The position numbers were made by a program, and so were the translations under genes. Below the pieces are notes generated by a model, which saw only the letters and a list, made by a program, of their open reading frames with translations, was not told the DNA's origin and did no database searches. Shown piece by piece: positions 39,936 through 52,955 of a stretch of DNA of 64,000 bases (position 1 is its first letter; each line of letters begins with the position of its first letter). Source of the stretch: Poa pratensis (Eukaryota > Streptophyta > Magnoliopsida > Poales > Poaceae); NCBI GenBank assembly GCA_947311845.1, contig CAMZMU010000034.1, forward strand, positions 83,506,079 to 83,570,078. The letters are read 5' to 3'.

Positions 39936-42900
39936 ATGCCGCACGAGCGCGGCGGCGCGGCGTCCTCGTCCTCCGCCCTCCCCGCCGCCGAGGAGGACTC
40001 GCTGTGAGTGCGCTGCCCCAATCCCTTGGTCCAACTCCAGCGGACGTTTCGGCCGTGCCTGTGGTGATCTATGATCTCAATTCCGCGCAATGGCAGGCGG
40101 ATTCCGGCCAATCTCGTGTCAGGTTTCGTGACGCGGTATCCTAGGTTTCGACGCGTTCGCCATGTTCGTGCTGCACTGCATGACCCCAGCTCGTTTGCGC
40201 GACGGATTCGTGGCTAACTTCGTACTAATACTTCTATTTTTTTGTTTCATGTGTGTGGGGGTTTGGTTTAATATGTGTGACCTCTGTAGTAATAATGTGA
40301 AGAGAGCCATGGGGATAGTTTTCTGAACCTGCATTTCTGCACCCCATGTTACTGTTTGGTGCCTGTGCATAGACTCCCATCGATGATCCGAATCCATTTG
40401 CCTGTCCATGGGGTCAGCGATTGGGTTGAGTGCTGAGTAGTTTGGCAGAGGGTGGTAATCTCAATGCTGCGATTGTATCTGAATTTCGTATGAACTCCAT
40501 GAAGAAATGAGCAAGTACGCAACGGTTATGCAGAAACAGACATAGTTGGTTGAGCCGGCCGTCTGAGCATTTACATGACCCTTGTAGAGTTCTTACTGCT
40601 TTGGTTTCTGGCAATCATAATATTTCTCAGGATTTATGATTCTTCGTTTGTGTAGGTTTATCGATTTACTACATGAAGCTCCCCTATCTGGTCATCGGGA
40701 GCCTAGAAGCATAGTTAGTGGCACCTTGTACTGTATATTGTTGGTAAGGACGGGTTTCTTAATGCCGATCACATTTATTGTTCTCATGACTAAGGAGGAT
40801 ACCTTGGATATAGGTGTATTTTGTTATCCCATGGAACTATCATTAGTCAGCAACAATGTTGTTTCACTTCCTCTGTCACTTTATGATACCTGTGTTTTCT
40901 TATTCTCTAGGTAGGTTATGCTGCTGTGTCCGTGTCAACTCCATGGATATTCGTCCTTGTACCACACATGATCTCCCCATTGCTTTGCAGCTCCAATGTT
41001 ATCCTTCTTCTTCTTACAGGTTTTCTATCAGATCAGCTGGCTCATTCTTTCTGCACCTGCATACTTTTGGCTACTCCATTCGTTTACCATTTAATGGTTT
41101 CATGTCATGTCTCTTGATGTGAGTTATGTACTTACTGTTTACGTGAAATTTAACACAGGCATTTTTCAACAATATTGGGTTCACCAGGTCAGGAAAGTGA
41201 GGTTGCAGGTACGACAAATGTACTTTAATTTGTTTATGTTTATTCATATTTCATGTATTGGAGGTGATAGGCTTATTGGAGTAATCAATTTCATCGGCAC
41301 TTGTAAGTTTCATAAATGTATGCTCCCTAGTGAAAAGCCTTTTGATTGTTCTCCGCAGTAGGGTATTTGTTATGTTTGAATATCAATACCATCAGCTTTT
41401 CTGTTCCATTATCATTCTGTTATTTTTTCTGCTATATTTATATTATGTATCATTTCTCATTAACAAAAATGTACTTATGAGCATTGTACTGAGGGCCTTA
41501 GTTTCATTATTCAGCAACTTCCTTTATTTTAATTCAACATGCTGCGTCTCTTAGTTTCGTCTTCCATATTAACTAGTATATTTCATCTTTTGACATGCAG
41601 GGCTATTACGATTTTAGCCAGAAGCTGAAGCGCATTGCACGACTTCCATTTGCCACTATTGCTTACGGTGAGCAGTACCAAACAGAATTTTGTGATGCCC
41701 TAATACCAACATTTTACCATTGTTTTTAATTTAAAATAAAACTAGCATTTGCTACTTAGTGAACTGCTTCTTCCTTTATGTGACCACCTTCGTGGTTCCA
41801 TCTCTTGCGAATTTGACAATGCGTGTATCGCAAGTGGTTCTTTTTTTATCTCAGTAGTGATGATTTAAGAATATGTTACTACGAGGAACTAAGGTCTAGT
41901 AGATTCATGCATGCTAATGTTTTCGTTCTGTAGTAAAAATGATTCACTGTCATTGTGTTGCTTCTGCAGGCACTGCTTTAATGCTCTTAATCATAGTCTG
42001 GCAGCCTTTTGTACGAATACTATCAATCTCACTGTTGCTAAGGTACACCTTTGGCACTGTACTTGGCCTCAGTAAATTTACGAGATCTCTCTTAAATCAT
42101 GATTCTTGAACAGAAGTTCAGGATAAGTGAGCTTATCTGGGAGGGTATTCTGCTTTTGGCTAAAAAAACATTATGGCATTTAACTTGATTTATACATTTG
42201 ACTATAACAACAAAAATACACGGGCATGTTCTCAAGAAAAATGGCAAGATAATGCAATGCATGTGCGTATATGGAATGTTTTCCATTGATTCAGTTTCCG
42301 GTTGTTTTGCTCAATTTATTTTTTGGTTGTTTACTTATGTTGGTCACATTGTTGTTGTGTTTAAACCCATATATGGTAGTGTCCTGTTCTGTTGACATAA
42401 TTTTAGCTGTCAGTTGACCCAAAACCTAGAGTTCCTTGACTGAAGTTTTAGCTTATGGCTTCGGAAGCCTGTTCCTAACTTTATCGTACAATATGCAAAG
42501 CTAAACTGAGATATCCTAGGCTGATGGAATCAGCCACATGCTTGGAAGCCTGTTGTTTAGAACGATATTGTTTTTCATATTATTACCATCTCAACCTTTG
42601 TGTAGACTACAGTTACTCGACTTGTTTCCTATAATTCCAGCAATGCTAACTGTGCTATCAGTAAGTTTGATTGTAGACATGAACTGAACAAGCTCACAAC
42701 TAGCTAACGACAGTCTAGTCTCTCCGTCTCGCGCTCGCACTCATCTCACAATTCCAGTTGCCATAATGCAGGATTGCTATCGTGGTTGAAGCAACATGTG
42801 CTGGATGTTTTATGAGCTTATACATATGTAAGTTAAGTTTTTTTGTTTTAGTACCTTTTAGATAGCTAGAACCATGGCAACTTGTGCTCTCTTGTGCAAT

Positions 42901-45206
42901 TTATGATTTGTTCTAAAGGTTTGTTACCATGGCACACTTTTTCAAATTTCATTGAAATCTTTATTCTGCACCCACAGTTAGGACTATTTCTTTGGAATTG
43001 TATTAACAAAGCAACACTCTGCCACTCCTTGAATGGTATTCCACATGTTTCTCATAATATTTTCAGTTCATGCACTTAATGGAATACATGTGCCCGGTAT
43101 TTTCTTACTTAGAAATGCTTTTGTTTGGTCCGCCTGATTGGTTCTTGTTACAGGGTATATCCACAAGTACAACTCTTTGAATGGGCGGCCTGATATCTTG
43201 CGGTCATTATATTCTGCACTTCAACCGTCTAGCACTTTGGAAGATCGGAGGTAACAAAGTAACGGGAACTGAAGATATGCTGAACTTTTCGCTGTTAATT
43301 GATATGCACTTATATTTGATATTTCAAAACTCGTATGTTACTATTGTCTGTGCACATACGACATCTGCTTTCTGTCACATAGTTTGCACCACTTGCAGAC
43401 TTAGGTGTTTTAATTTTTGACTGTAAACATATGTATTGAACTCATACCTAGCAGCATGTGACTTCAAAGAGTTAAAACTGTCAACATATGTTGTATAGAC
43501 CACTGAACATGATACTGCCAGTAGAGCTAGACGCGCTAATGCATATTTTTTTCCACCAGATATTATGATGGCCGCCTTTCTGACCAGCAGATGGCATTAC
43601 TTCAATACCAAAGGGAGAATATTCATTACCTGAGTGAGGAGGTATGTACAAAATGAATGCAATTGTGATCCTCAATACTCAAGACCCATATCGCTAAATC
43701 TATTTTCTTTTGTATACTTAGATCCTTTTTACTTTTAGAGAAGGTAATTGTAGCAGAACTATGTGCAATTTGAAACCTTATTGCCTTAGATTGCGATATT
43801 TTTAATTAAATAGTTAAGCAACAAAAGCAGCAGAATGGGTAGTCATACTACTTCATGAAAGGAGGAATAAGCTGAACCTTTTGTAATTCTTCTCTGGCTT
43901 ACTTGGTCAGATCAGTACTTGACACTGAAGGATTGGGTAGTCCATATACAGTTACCTTTCTGGTTAAATTAGCCATGGATTATAATGCTAAGTGAGTTGC
44001 CTCTTTCAGAAGTTTGATTTTTGACCGACCAATTCTTTTCTTTTGTTGAAAGGTGATGCGGTTGCAAGAATGCTTGAGCAAATACCAGAGAACTGATGTT
44101 GGGAACACTCCTCAGGTCTGCACACCACTTAGTTTAACTGGCACTTGCACATGTTTCAGAATTAGAGAAGAAACTCCTCAGCTGTTATATGAAGTGGTGG
44201 ATTGCCATGAAGTTATTCCCTTTTCTAATTCTGCAGGTTGACCTTGCCCATCTCTTAGCATCTCGTGACCAAGAACTTCGAGCACTCTCCGCCGAGGTAA
44301 TAATCTATACTATTTCAAGTCAAGCCATTCTTGAGCTCGCGAGGCAGGTGCCCAAGAACCATGGTCAAATCACCTGTTTCAGGCCTACTTAAAAAATTCT
44401 TACATAAACTATTACAGTAAAGATATCTGCTACCCGAACTAGGTGCTTTGCACTACCAAGTGCTTATTGACTATTTGTGTTAATTCTATCCTAGAAAGCT
44501 GTAAATCTTGATATAAGAACCATTTACTTGAATCATTCATCTTTAACACCATTATAAAACTCTCATCATGAAGTATCACATACTAATTAAATGTTCAGAT
44601 GAATCAAGTGCACTCTGAGCTTCAGCTTGCTCGTGGCCTGATTGATGAAAAGGACTCGGAGATCCACCGTATTCGTGTGAGCAACAATCAGGTATGTTTT
44701 AGCAAATAGCATTCTTCCATAGCATGATGAACAGGCAAATCATTCTTACTTGATTATGAACTTGCTGGATGCAGTATGTTGAAGAAAATGACAGACTCAG
44801 AGCCATTCTTGGAGAATGGAGTGCTCGAGCAGCAAAGGTACCCTGGATAATTAGAGTGCTACTTCCTCTGTCCCATATTATAGACGTTTTGGCAAGCTGC
44901 ATATTATAAGACGTTTTAGCTAAAACGTCTTATAATATCGGACAGAGGGAGTATTATTTTTGTCCTATAACATTCTTATATTCTTCCCCATCATTGCCTT
45001 TTGGGTGTCCTCAACAGCTTGAACGGGCACTGGAGGCAGAGCGACTGTCAAACATTGAATTGCGGAAGAACATTGCAAAATTCGGGGCCAACTGCAAAAG
45101 GAGCAACACGCCTGATTCCCCTCTTCTTGGAACATATTCATCTAGTGGTGATGTACTAGCTGGTTTAGCAACTCTTCAACTGTCGAAGCTTGAAGATCTC
45201 ACCTAG
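39936..45206 (+). CDS. FIP1-like membrane protein with C-terminal coiled coil
   Basis: 14 exons: 39936-40003, 40656-40743, 40911-41019, 41159-41208, 41601-41667, 41970-42042, 42772-42827, 43154-43250, 43560-43641, 44053-44115, 44237-44296, 44599-44691, 44775-44837, 45018-45206. The sum is 1,158 bp, giving 385 residues in one clean frame. The first exon gives MPHERGGAASSSSALPAAEE. Four hydrophobic segments follow between about residues 40 and 170, including LYCILLVGYAAVSVSTPWIF and TALMLLIIVWQPF. From about residue 195 the protein is heptad-rich (YYDGRLSDQQMALLQYQREN; VDLAHLLASRDQELRALSAE; YVEENDRLRAILGEWSARAA). This arrangement matches plant proteins annotated as FIP1 (FRIGIDA-interacting protein 1 in Arabidopsis); I recognise the family from memory, and its biochemical role is unclear. 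All introns are GT-AG, and intron 13 carries a MITE. No frame damage. Confidence 0.85.
44862..44951. mobile_element. Stowaway-like MITE in FIP1-like intron 13
   Basis: CTTCCTCTGTCCCATATTAT at the left and its inverse ATAATATCGGACAGAGGGAG at the right, flanked by TA. About 90 bp, between exons 13 and 14. Confidence 0.9.
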
Positions 45207-47480
45207 GACTAACTGACCAAAGTAAATCATCTCATGTGAAATTTTAGAGTTCCGACCCCGACGATTGGCAATCCAGGGGCATCATCGGTTTCAGTGAAGT
45301 CGTACAAGATCAACAGCTGCCTGATATGCATCAGAAAACTGAAAAGCATACGCGACAGCTCCTGTGGAATGCTCAGTTTGTTGTATAAATCCAAAACGAG
45401 TTGGGTAATTGCTTGATTGAGTGTGAGGTTGACCATAGATTTGGCTGGATCCTGAGCCTTTTCTTTCTTATGCTTATGCAATGGCATCTTAACATGTACT
45501 AAAGACTGACATGTTATTTTTTTGACAGTTATAAAAGGGAGGGTTAACCGTTGACCTGGTAGAAAAAAAAGCATCATATGGGTCTACCGTTGTGACATTT
45601 TCTGAGTCAATTGTTTTTTTTCAATAGACATGAGCTGCTGATGCTTTTACCTTTATGGCTTTATCCAATGGTAAATGTCCGGATTTCTGAATCAGATATG
45701 GATCTTCAATTCTTGATTACTTTGTAAATAGATATTTTCGACTTTTCGTTTCCCATCCGAACGTTCCCTGTTTAATATCCTGATAAGGGCATTTTTCCTC
45801 TTGATTGTGTACACATCATTGGTCTCATGAGTATTGACACCCGGGCCAAGGCTACTTTTACTCATGCAGAAATGTGTTCTAACCAAAAATAAATAAACTC
45901 GACGTCAGAGTTACTCTGATCTGGACCATCTTTTTCACCAGGAAAGCAGTGTCGAAGTCGATAGTGATAGAAACGCCAGACTGACTTGCGGAGGAAAAAG
46001 ACGGTGCCTTTTTTGCCGTTTAGCGAGGATGCTCAGCCCACCTTCCCACTGTTTGGGAATCCAGCCTTTCCAGGCCAGATTCAATGAACACAGCACCTTG
46101 CGCGGCAAAGCAGCACTATACACTCCACAATGTCGCCTACCTCTTCGGCGGCCCCTCTACAACGATCTGTCTCGAATCATCTGTCGAATTGATGAACCGA
46201 ACCAACTGCAAATGTGGTCTCATTGATTTAGCTTTTCCTTCATGGAGGAATCAAATGATCGATCAATCGATCACATAGCCTTTGGGTAGGCATGTGGCGC
46301 TACGGACGGTGAGCAAGCAATCCATGTGACTGATGAGAGGCAATAAACCAGCAAATTGAGCTGTCATGCCCAATGCCCATGCCCATGCCTTAATCAATCA
46401 CTTGAACTACCCATAACCAGTACGAGTGATGGGTCCTGGTTAAGTAACTTTCGTCATGTACACTGCACCAACAATGAAACGTTAAGACGATCCCCATCTA
46501 TACGTATCAGCTGGATTCTGGTCGATCTGCTCAAACACGTGTCTACGTCATTAGTTATACATGCTAAACAATAAACAATTATACATGAGTGTCATCTTCA
46601 GCTGATGATCGAAGTTAGGAATGTGAACGTGAAACATGGATGGAGTTTATCGGTTGGCAGTACAGAAGAAGGAATATATACAAACCGTTTTGTTAATTCT
46701 AGGTTAACCGAGATTTAAGTCACAACCAGGTCAATTTTCTAACCGTGAGAATGCATCGTGATTCGTAATTGCATAAAGTTGCACATGTATTGCAATTGCA
46801 CATGAGTTATAATTGTGTGCAATTGCACATGAATTGCATGTGCAATTTGATGACCGAGAATTACCGCGTCCATATACAAAACGTGGTTTCTTTTATTAGC
46901 GTTTTGCTGGCGTGCACGAGTGATATGTTCCTATCTAGAAGGAGCCCATTTCCGGGCTCGGCGGAGGGAGAGCATCGGGACGATTCCACCGTTTCGTGAG
47001 AAGTGGCAAAATAGACCATTTAATAAAAAATCTGCTAAAATTGACACACATTTATGACCAAGTACAACCCTTTTTGTCAACATGTTCTCTATGGGGATTG
47101 AACTTGGTTACGTCTCGACGTTGGAAAAGAATCCGTTTTCGAGAGCAAAACAAAGATTATAGGGTCAACTCCACAATCCATGGCACCGGCTCCTCGACGC
47201 CAACCGTGGCGTTGAGCCCCAACTGCTCAAATCCATAGGTTGTGACATTGACCCTAGAATCGCCGTTTCGCTTACGAAAACACCAAGTCTTTCCAATGCC
47301 GAGATATTATTGCGTTGACATAGCCGGATTCAACATGTTGTTGGCCAAAAGTGTTAAATTTTGTTGGATGTTATTTTGGCTGTATTTTCTGAGGAAGGTC
47401 AATCAATCTTGTCAAATTCTTATGCCAACCACACATGGCCTCAAATTGCCCGAGGCAATATCGGTCCTGACTGAAAGAGT
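45207..47480. other. intergenic between FIP1-like and FAP2-like genes
   Basis: The first few hundred bases are the likely 3' untranslated region of the FIP1-like gene. The rest has no recognisable gene. 46996-47480 has scattered short frames that look transposon-derived but carry no motif I can name. Confidence 0.4.
46778..46847. repeat. cluster of TTGCACATG words with a perfect 11-bp inverted repeat
   Basis: TTGCACATG occurs at about 46779, 46796 and 46823. AATTGCACATG (46821-46831) faces CATGTGCAATT (46837-46847) across 5 bp, a perfect hairpin or dimer site. Confidence 0.9.
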
Positions 47481-48746
47481 TTTTTTTAGAGTTGGGGCTT
47501 AACAAAAGGGCTGACGTGCAAAAAGGGGTTCGCACGTGCCGCTTGCCTCGCACGCACGCGCCGCCGCCGAGGAGGTTTGGGAAGTTAATACGAAAGGGAG
47601 ATCGAGCGCTTGCTTTCGGTTCTTCACCACCTCCCCCCTCCCCGCCCGCACACTCCATTCTCCCTTGCCTCTGTCTGGGTCGCCGGCCGGCAACGCCCCG
47701 AATCCGAGGGAACACCTGCCGGGCAAGGCAAGGAAGGCACCGCGTCCTAGACCCTCCCCCACTCTCGTGCTCTCGCACGCAGGCGCTCCGATCTGCCAGC
47801 ACCGCGCGATTCCAAGGCTCGGCTCGGACTCCGGTAGGTGGCTGCTCCCTTCCTCGAGCTGTTGTTTTCCTGTCATTTTTTTATGCGCGTGTCGCTGTAG
47901 ATGGGAAGAATCGCAAATGCGGCCGGTTGGGGGATTTTGGTTGGTTTATTGAGGGGAGGTTGGCCGGCGGTAGGAGTGGCGGCGGCCGGCGAATGATGGT
48001 GGTTGGTGTTTGTTGGGTGTGAATCTGGTGGGAACTGCGTGATCACGCTGCGTTTGGTGTTGATCTGAGCGTTTTGCGTGCTGTGCTTGTGAATTTCTGG
48101 GACTCCAACGGCGAGGGAGATGAGATTTTGATCTAGCTAGTAGAACCGTTCCATATATTGCCGCTCGGCCTTTTCCATATCTTCCCTGGCGTCAGTGGGA
48201 TCGTGCGGTTTTTCCTTTGAAGAAAAGGAGATTCTTTGTCAAATGAAAACAAGGTTTCATACATCGTATTCGGCTCAGTTTTGTTGACGGATGCCGACAG
48301 CACGGGCATCCCAAAAATACAGTTCAGTACTAGTAGAAAGGTAGGACAACAGCAGAGCCAAACACCAGCTCCAATTGCTCTTTTGGGAGGATTGTTACTA
48401 TGTCAACCGCAGTGAATGTCTTGAGTAGTGGAAATCGTTAATTGCTTTGCGGTGAAAGAGCGGTTTCTTCAAGTGTGGTAGTGTCATATAATGAAAACTT
48501 AGAAAGTAATCTGAAAACAGAGCGTGATGGCTGTGTTGGAGATTAGCTAGCACATTTTTCAAGGGCGGGCGTAGATTTTTGTCTACGAGCACACGCTGAA
48601 TTTGATATTTGCATATATGTGTGTCATGACTCCTCATTCTGTTTTTTTTTCAATTGACAGATCCGATTAAGTTCTCCCGGTGGCAAGGCAGATTGCTCCC
48701 TGACTTGGTTTGAAGGCTTCTCAAGTTGCGATACTTTGGCAACGCT
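47481..48746 (+). promoter_or_regulatory. promoter and spliced 5' leader of the FAP2-like gene
   Basis: GC- and CT-rich sequence at 47500-47830 is followed by a GT donor (about 47834, GTAGGTGG) and an acceptor TTGACAG ending at 48660. That implies a non-coding first exon and an intron of about 830 bp. The coding exon's leader is 48661-48746. Open frames across the GC-rich part are not supported by any motif. Confidence 0.6.
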
Positions 48747-51447
48747 ATGAAACCTGATTGGTCCATTTTTTCCAAGCTTGATCATAACGGAGGATACCTG
48801 CATAAGTTCCCGGCAGACTCTCTGATATCTCACGACACCGGGTTGCGATTGATAGCACATGTTGGAACATTAGTCGAGGGTTCCCTTCAGCATCCGAGAC
48901 ATATATGTTCTGCAGGAAGTGGCGTGGTTCTGGAAGCATTCGGCTGCTTCAACAAAGTTGCCGGAGCTTTCTATTTCTGCCTTTCTAGAGCATCAAACCC
49001 CAAGATCTTACATAGGTTGTCGACTATTGCAGGCTCTGGTTCAAGAGCCTGTCGGTCACAAATAAAGCAAGCGACCTCCTGCCTGCAGCATTTGGCTGGA
49101 TTGCAGTTTGGTTCTCAAGTAAACGAAGAGCATGCTATACAATTGCTCTTAGCCAGGCTTGCAAATGTGACGTTTGGCCGTATGTGGAATGAGGTTCAGG
49201 AGCGTCGTGCCTGTAATATTCTTATGCTGGCTGCTGCTACTGTAATACCACCATTTGAAAACATGTAAGGCTCATTCATTGCTATTTCAGACTCCAGTAG
49301 TCTTCCCTGCTTTTCAGGGAAATAGGTTACACAGATCTTCTATTTTATATGGTTTGGGTTATTATTGTTTCCCATTTCTCTCTGCTTTGTCCTATTGGTT
49401 TTGTATTTTTGCTTAATTATGCTTTCTTTACAAGATCACCAAAGATGCTTGCGGATTCAATAACTGTGGGAAAAGATGGTGCACAAATTAGAGAGAATAT
49501 GGATCAACTTTATTTGGACGAAAGGCGCTCAGGTTGTGCTCGTGTTGCGGTGCCAAGAACAATATTGCCAGAAGATGTGACAGAGCCAAGAACAGGGATC
49601 AAGTTCCCTACTCTTCTTGAGGACAATTCAAACCCAGCTGCAGAGGTCGTTATTTCAACTCTGTTTTGTGGAAACTGTGCCATGTACCATTTTTCTCTAT
49701 TCCAGAACAAATGTTCCATTAAGGCCTATAAATCTTCCCTGATGCCCTATAATCAGTTCCTCTCCTACGGTAGTGACAATTACATTTACACTTCTGTCTG
49801 TATTTTGTTCTTTTGACATAGTGCTGCAATGTTATATACCAAATCTATAATCTTGCTTACACTTTGAGCCCTTGGGCATTCCCACTGATGAGTTAACAAA
49901 CAATTAAACTTACAGGTACTTGTCGGTATGGGTTCTAGAAGCATGCGGATAATGAGGGTAAAAGATCTGAATATCTATGCCTTTGGATTATGTGAGTAAA
50001 CTAAATTTCATGTCTGCTGCTGTTACTTATATACTGATAACACAACGAAAAGTATTGTTTAAAGGATGTTCCAACATGTCACTGATGTTGTATTCACTGT
50101 TCTCATAGATATACAGCCAGATTCTGTTTGCAAGAAGCTGGGCTCGAAGTATGCTTCTGTTCCCGTTGGGGAGCTGAAGGATCACCCAGATTTCTATGAA
50201 GATCTCCTGAGGTGTGAATGCTCTATTGATCATTTACACGTGTTTCTGAAAATATTTGTATTGAATATATTTCCTGAACACCGAACTTACCTAGTTACCT
50301 AGCCTCTATAAGTAATACGTGTGTAAGCTGAGGCATTCTCTGAGTAATCTGGCAGAATCTGTAGCAACACCTAGAAGGATAGGTGCTGTTATGAATAGAG
50401 GCTGCCTGAAACTGTTCTAAACCTGCAATTCTGTGATCTCTTTGTTGGGACTTTCTGTTTACCTGCAGTTGTTTGATGCCATTTGTAGGACTGGCTTTTG
50501 AGTTTTCATGCTCTGTAGGACTTCTCATATGGCCTAATACTTACATTAGCAATTCTTTTTTTTTCCCATTTGCAATTCTTCTGCCTCTGTTTGCTAATAA
50601 ACTTTCCATTATACTTGCGCTGTCATGCAGGGAAAATATTCATATGACAGTTAGGCTGGTAGTTAGCTACAATGGCCTTAGCATTGGCACGGTGCGGAAG
50701 TAAGTTTCTCGTATGCCAACACTGAATATTTTTGGCCTTTATCGAAGATTGAAGTTAATTGCTTGTCTATATGAACTTCCTTTTCAGTGCATTTGAGAAG
50801 TCACTGTGCTTCCGACTGCAAAAGGTGCTTGTTGTTAATTCAGTAACTAGGGTAATATTCTTTGCTAACAATATAAGCTTTAACAGAGCTTTCTGTCTCC
50901 TTTATGATCAGATGAATCCAAATGCTGATTATGATTGCTTGAAGACATTTGGCTCTTACTTCAGTGAAGACATCCGAATACCTGCAGTAAGCTTCTAATC
51001 GCATCTGATCAATTTAGTGTGTTTCTTTGAGGTGTGAGATATATAGCCAATATAAATGCAGGGTACAAAGATCGACTTCCGTCAAACATCTGGTGGCCAG
51101 CTCATAACTGAAAGTTAGTACTATAGATATAGTTAGTATATAATTGATATTTTTCCATTACAATATGCATTAACAAAGTATACATCCACGTGCAGTTGAT
51201 GGCAAACAGATTGGTGCTATCCAAAGCAAAGACCTCTGCAGTAAGTGCATTCCTGCTCCAGTTTCCAGCAAAAGCTCTGCTGTGGAATTAGACTAGTCTA
51301 CATAGATATCAATATATTATTGCATACTAAACCCTACCTTTGTGAACAGGGGCTTTCTTCGATATGTATATTGGTGACCCTCCTGTTTCAGTGGAGACCA
51401 AACAGGACATTGCGCAGAATGTGGGTGGACTCATTAGAAGATGCTAG
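48747..51447 (+). CDS. FAP2: fatty-acid-binding protein 2-like (chalcone isomerase fold)
   Basis: Ten coding exons: 48747-49264, 49435-49645, 49916-49991, 50109-50211, 50631-50699, 50788-50824, 50912-50986, 51062-51113, 51196-51240, 51350-51447; total 1,284 bp, 427 residues, no frame damage. The start MKPDWSIFSKLDHNGGYLHK is the first ATG of the spliced leader. The N-terminal 240 or so residues are a plant-specific extension. The C-terminal part has the chalcone-isomerase-like core: VLVGMGSRSMRIMRVKDLNI, YAFGLYIQPDSVCKKLGSKY, IHMTVRLVVSYNGLSIGTVR and an ending FDMYIGDPPVSVETKQDIAQ. Arabidopsis FAP2 belongs to this non-catalytic CHI-fold group, whose members bind fatty acids in plastids; a true flavonoid isomerase is less likely given the long N-terminus and the RVKDLNIYAFG signature. 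The role here is inferred from the family. Confidence 0.82.
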
Positions 51448-51952
51448 TGTAAAAGATAAGTAAAAGGCAGCTGGTTGGAATTATTTCGTTCTTTACAAGT
51501 GTAAGGGCTGTATAGAAATAGGAAACTAGGAGATGATCATTATGTTGTATGTACAGTAACTTGTAAACTAGACATGCAAAACTTGCAACTTGCAGAGGCT
51601 TGGCATAGTATCTTTCTCCTGAGCAAATGCTTCCATGCTTTTCATATGGATTGGCTATTTGCTGTTTCCTGGCCTACTGTACCATGTATAATGATTCAGT
51701 TACAAGTTTATTTTCGATGGATATCCGTTCTGCATTTTTTAACTGATCCACCCTCTTTCATTGAAAAACCCTACGATGATAATAGTGAACTGTCGTCTAG
51801 AGGAGTTTTTTTTTTACATGTCCTGTCCACTGGATTTTCATTTGACTAGGCCAAGTTGAAGTCAAGGAGAGTACGCCACTCGTTGCAGGTTTTTGTACAG
51901 TAGCGTGCTGAGTGCAAACACTGGTCTTGAAACGGCATCTTGGGGACCCTTA
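51448..51952 (+). other. 3' flank of the FAP2-like gene
   Basis: Probable 3' untranslated region and downstream sequence. No separate gene seen. Confidence 0.5.
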
Positions 51953-52372
51953 GAGCATCTCCAAGCGGAGCCCTCAAATTCGGCCCCCAAACTGTCCGCG
52001 GACGCGTCCGCGGACAGTGACCGGACAGCTCCCAAAAGTGGCCATATCCAACCATGCACCCCAAAAACACCCCTAATTGTCCGTCCGGATGCATGTGATT
52101 GGTGGGGATGGAGAGAGAAAGGAAAAAGAAAGATAAAAGTAGTAGATAAAGTGGTCCATGTCCTACGTGGCGGCTGTCCGGGCGCGTCCGGCAGCCCCAA
52201 ACCCTCCCCACATATGGGGTGAGTTTGGGGGCTGCCGGATAGCCCGGACGTATAGGGCCAGTTTGAGGGGACCGGTTGGGTAATGATTTTTGCCTCTTTT
52301 TGCTGCCGGACACGTCCGGATGGTGGTGCCGGACGTATAGGGAGGATTTGAGGGGACCGCTTGGAGATGCTC
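51953..52372. mobile_element. Harbinger/Tourist-type MITE, TTA target duplication
   Basis: GAGCATCTCCAAGCGG at the left and CCGCTTGGAGATGCTC at the right, a terminal inverted repeat of about 28 bp with few mismatches. TTA flanks it at 51950-51952 and 52373-52375. 420 bp, GC-rich, with internal TGTCCGCGGACGCGTCCGCG-type palindromes. Open frames inside are incidental. Confidence 0.88.
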
Positions 52373-52617
52373 TTATTTCAGCTTATTTTGTACTACATGA
52401 GTACATCGAAGTAGAGACGGCATTTCAGCCACTTCCAATCTTACGTGCTGTTTTTCTAAACCATTGGCTGAGTAGAATATATATGTCATCAGTTAAATGT
52501 ACATCTCTTCTTAACTTATTGGCAACTTGTAATCTCTGCTGGCTGCCTGAACTCAAGCACATAAAGATGCTGCAAACAGTTGGTACAAGGGGGGAATCTG
52601 TTTTGGGTCATAGGTGT

Positions 52618-52955
52618 AGATGCACCCATTATTCAAAAATTGCATTTCAAAATGTCAAAAAATTCCAAATGAAAATTTCGGGGTGTATATATGAACATTT
52701 TATATTTCCACAAAAAGTTTCATTAAAAAAGACATTTTTGTGGCTTTTGTAAAAGAGAAAAATTCCAGTGCTACAAAATGACTTTTCACGAGACATTTTT
52801 TTTGTTTTTTTACACAGCCCACAAAACATGTCTTTTTCGTGAAAATTTGTGTACAAACATAAAATGTTTGGATGTACACCCGAAATTTAAATTTGGAATT
52901 TTTAGACATTTTAAAATGCATTTATAAATATTTATCATAATGCGTGTGTCCCGAG
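52618..52955. repeat. fold-back element with about 100-bp imperfect arms
   Basis: The left arm contains CATTTCAAAATGTCAAAAAA, TTCCAAATGAAAATTTCGGG and GTGTATATATGAACATTTTA. The right arm (52855-52945) holds the same phrases inverted in the same order. The central region also partly self-pairs (GACATTTTTGTGG versus GAGACATTTTTTTTG). It looks like a MITE of unknown superfamily; exact ends are not resolved. Confidence 0.7.

Noticed and set aside
42600..42660. Possible extra exon in the FIP1-like gene
   Set aside because: AG/GT borders exist, but exons 6 and 7 join in phase without it and it would insert residues into a continuous membrane segment.
51893..52313. Open frames of 109-155 codons on both strands
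   Set aside because: They lie within or just beside the Harbinger-type MITE and carry no domain.
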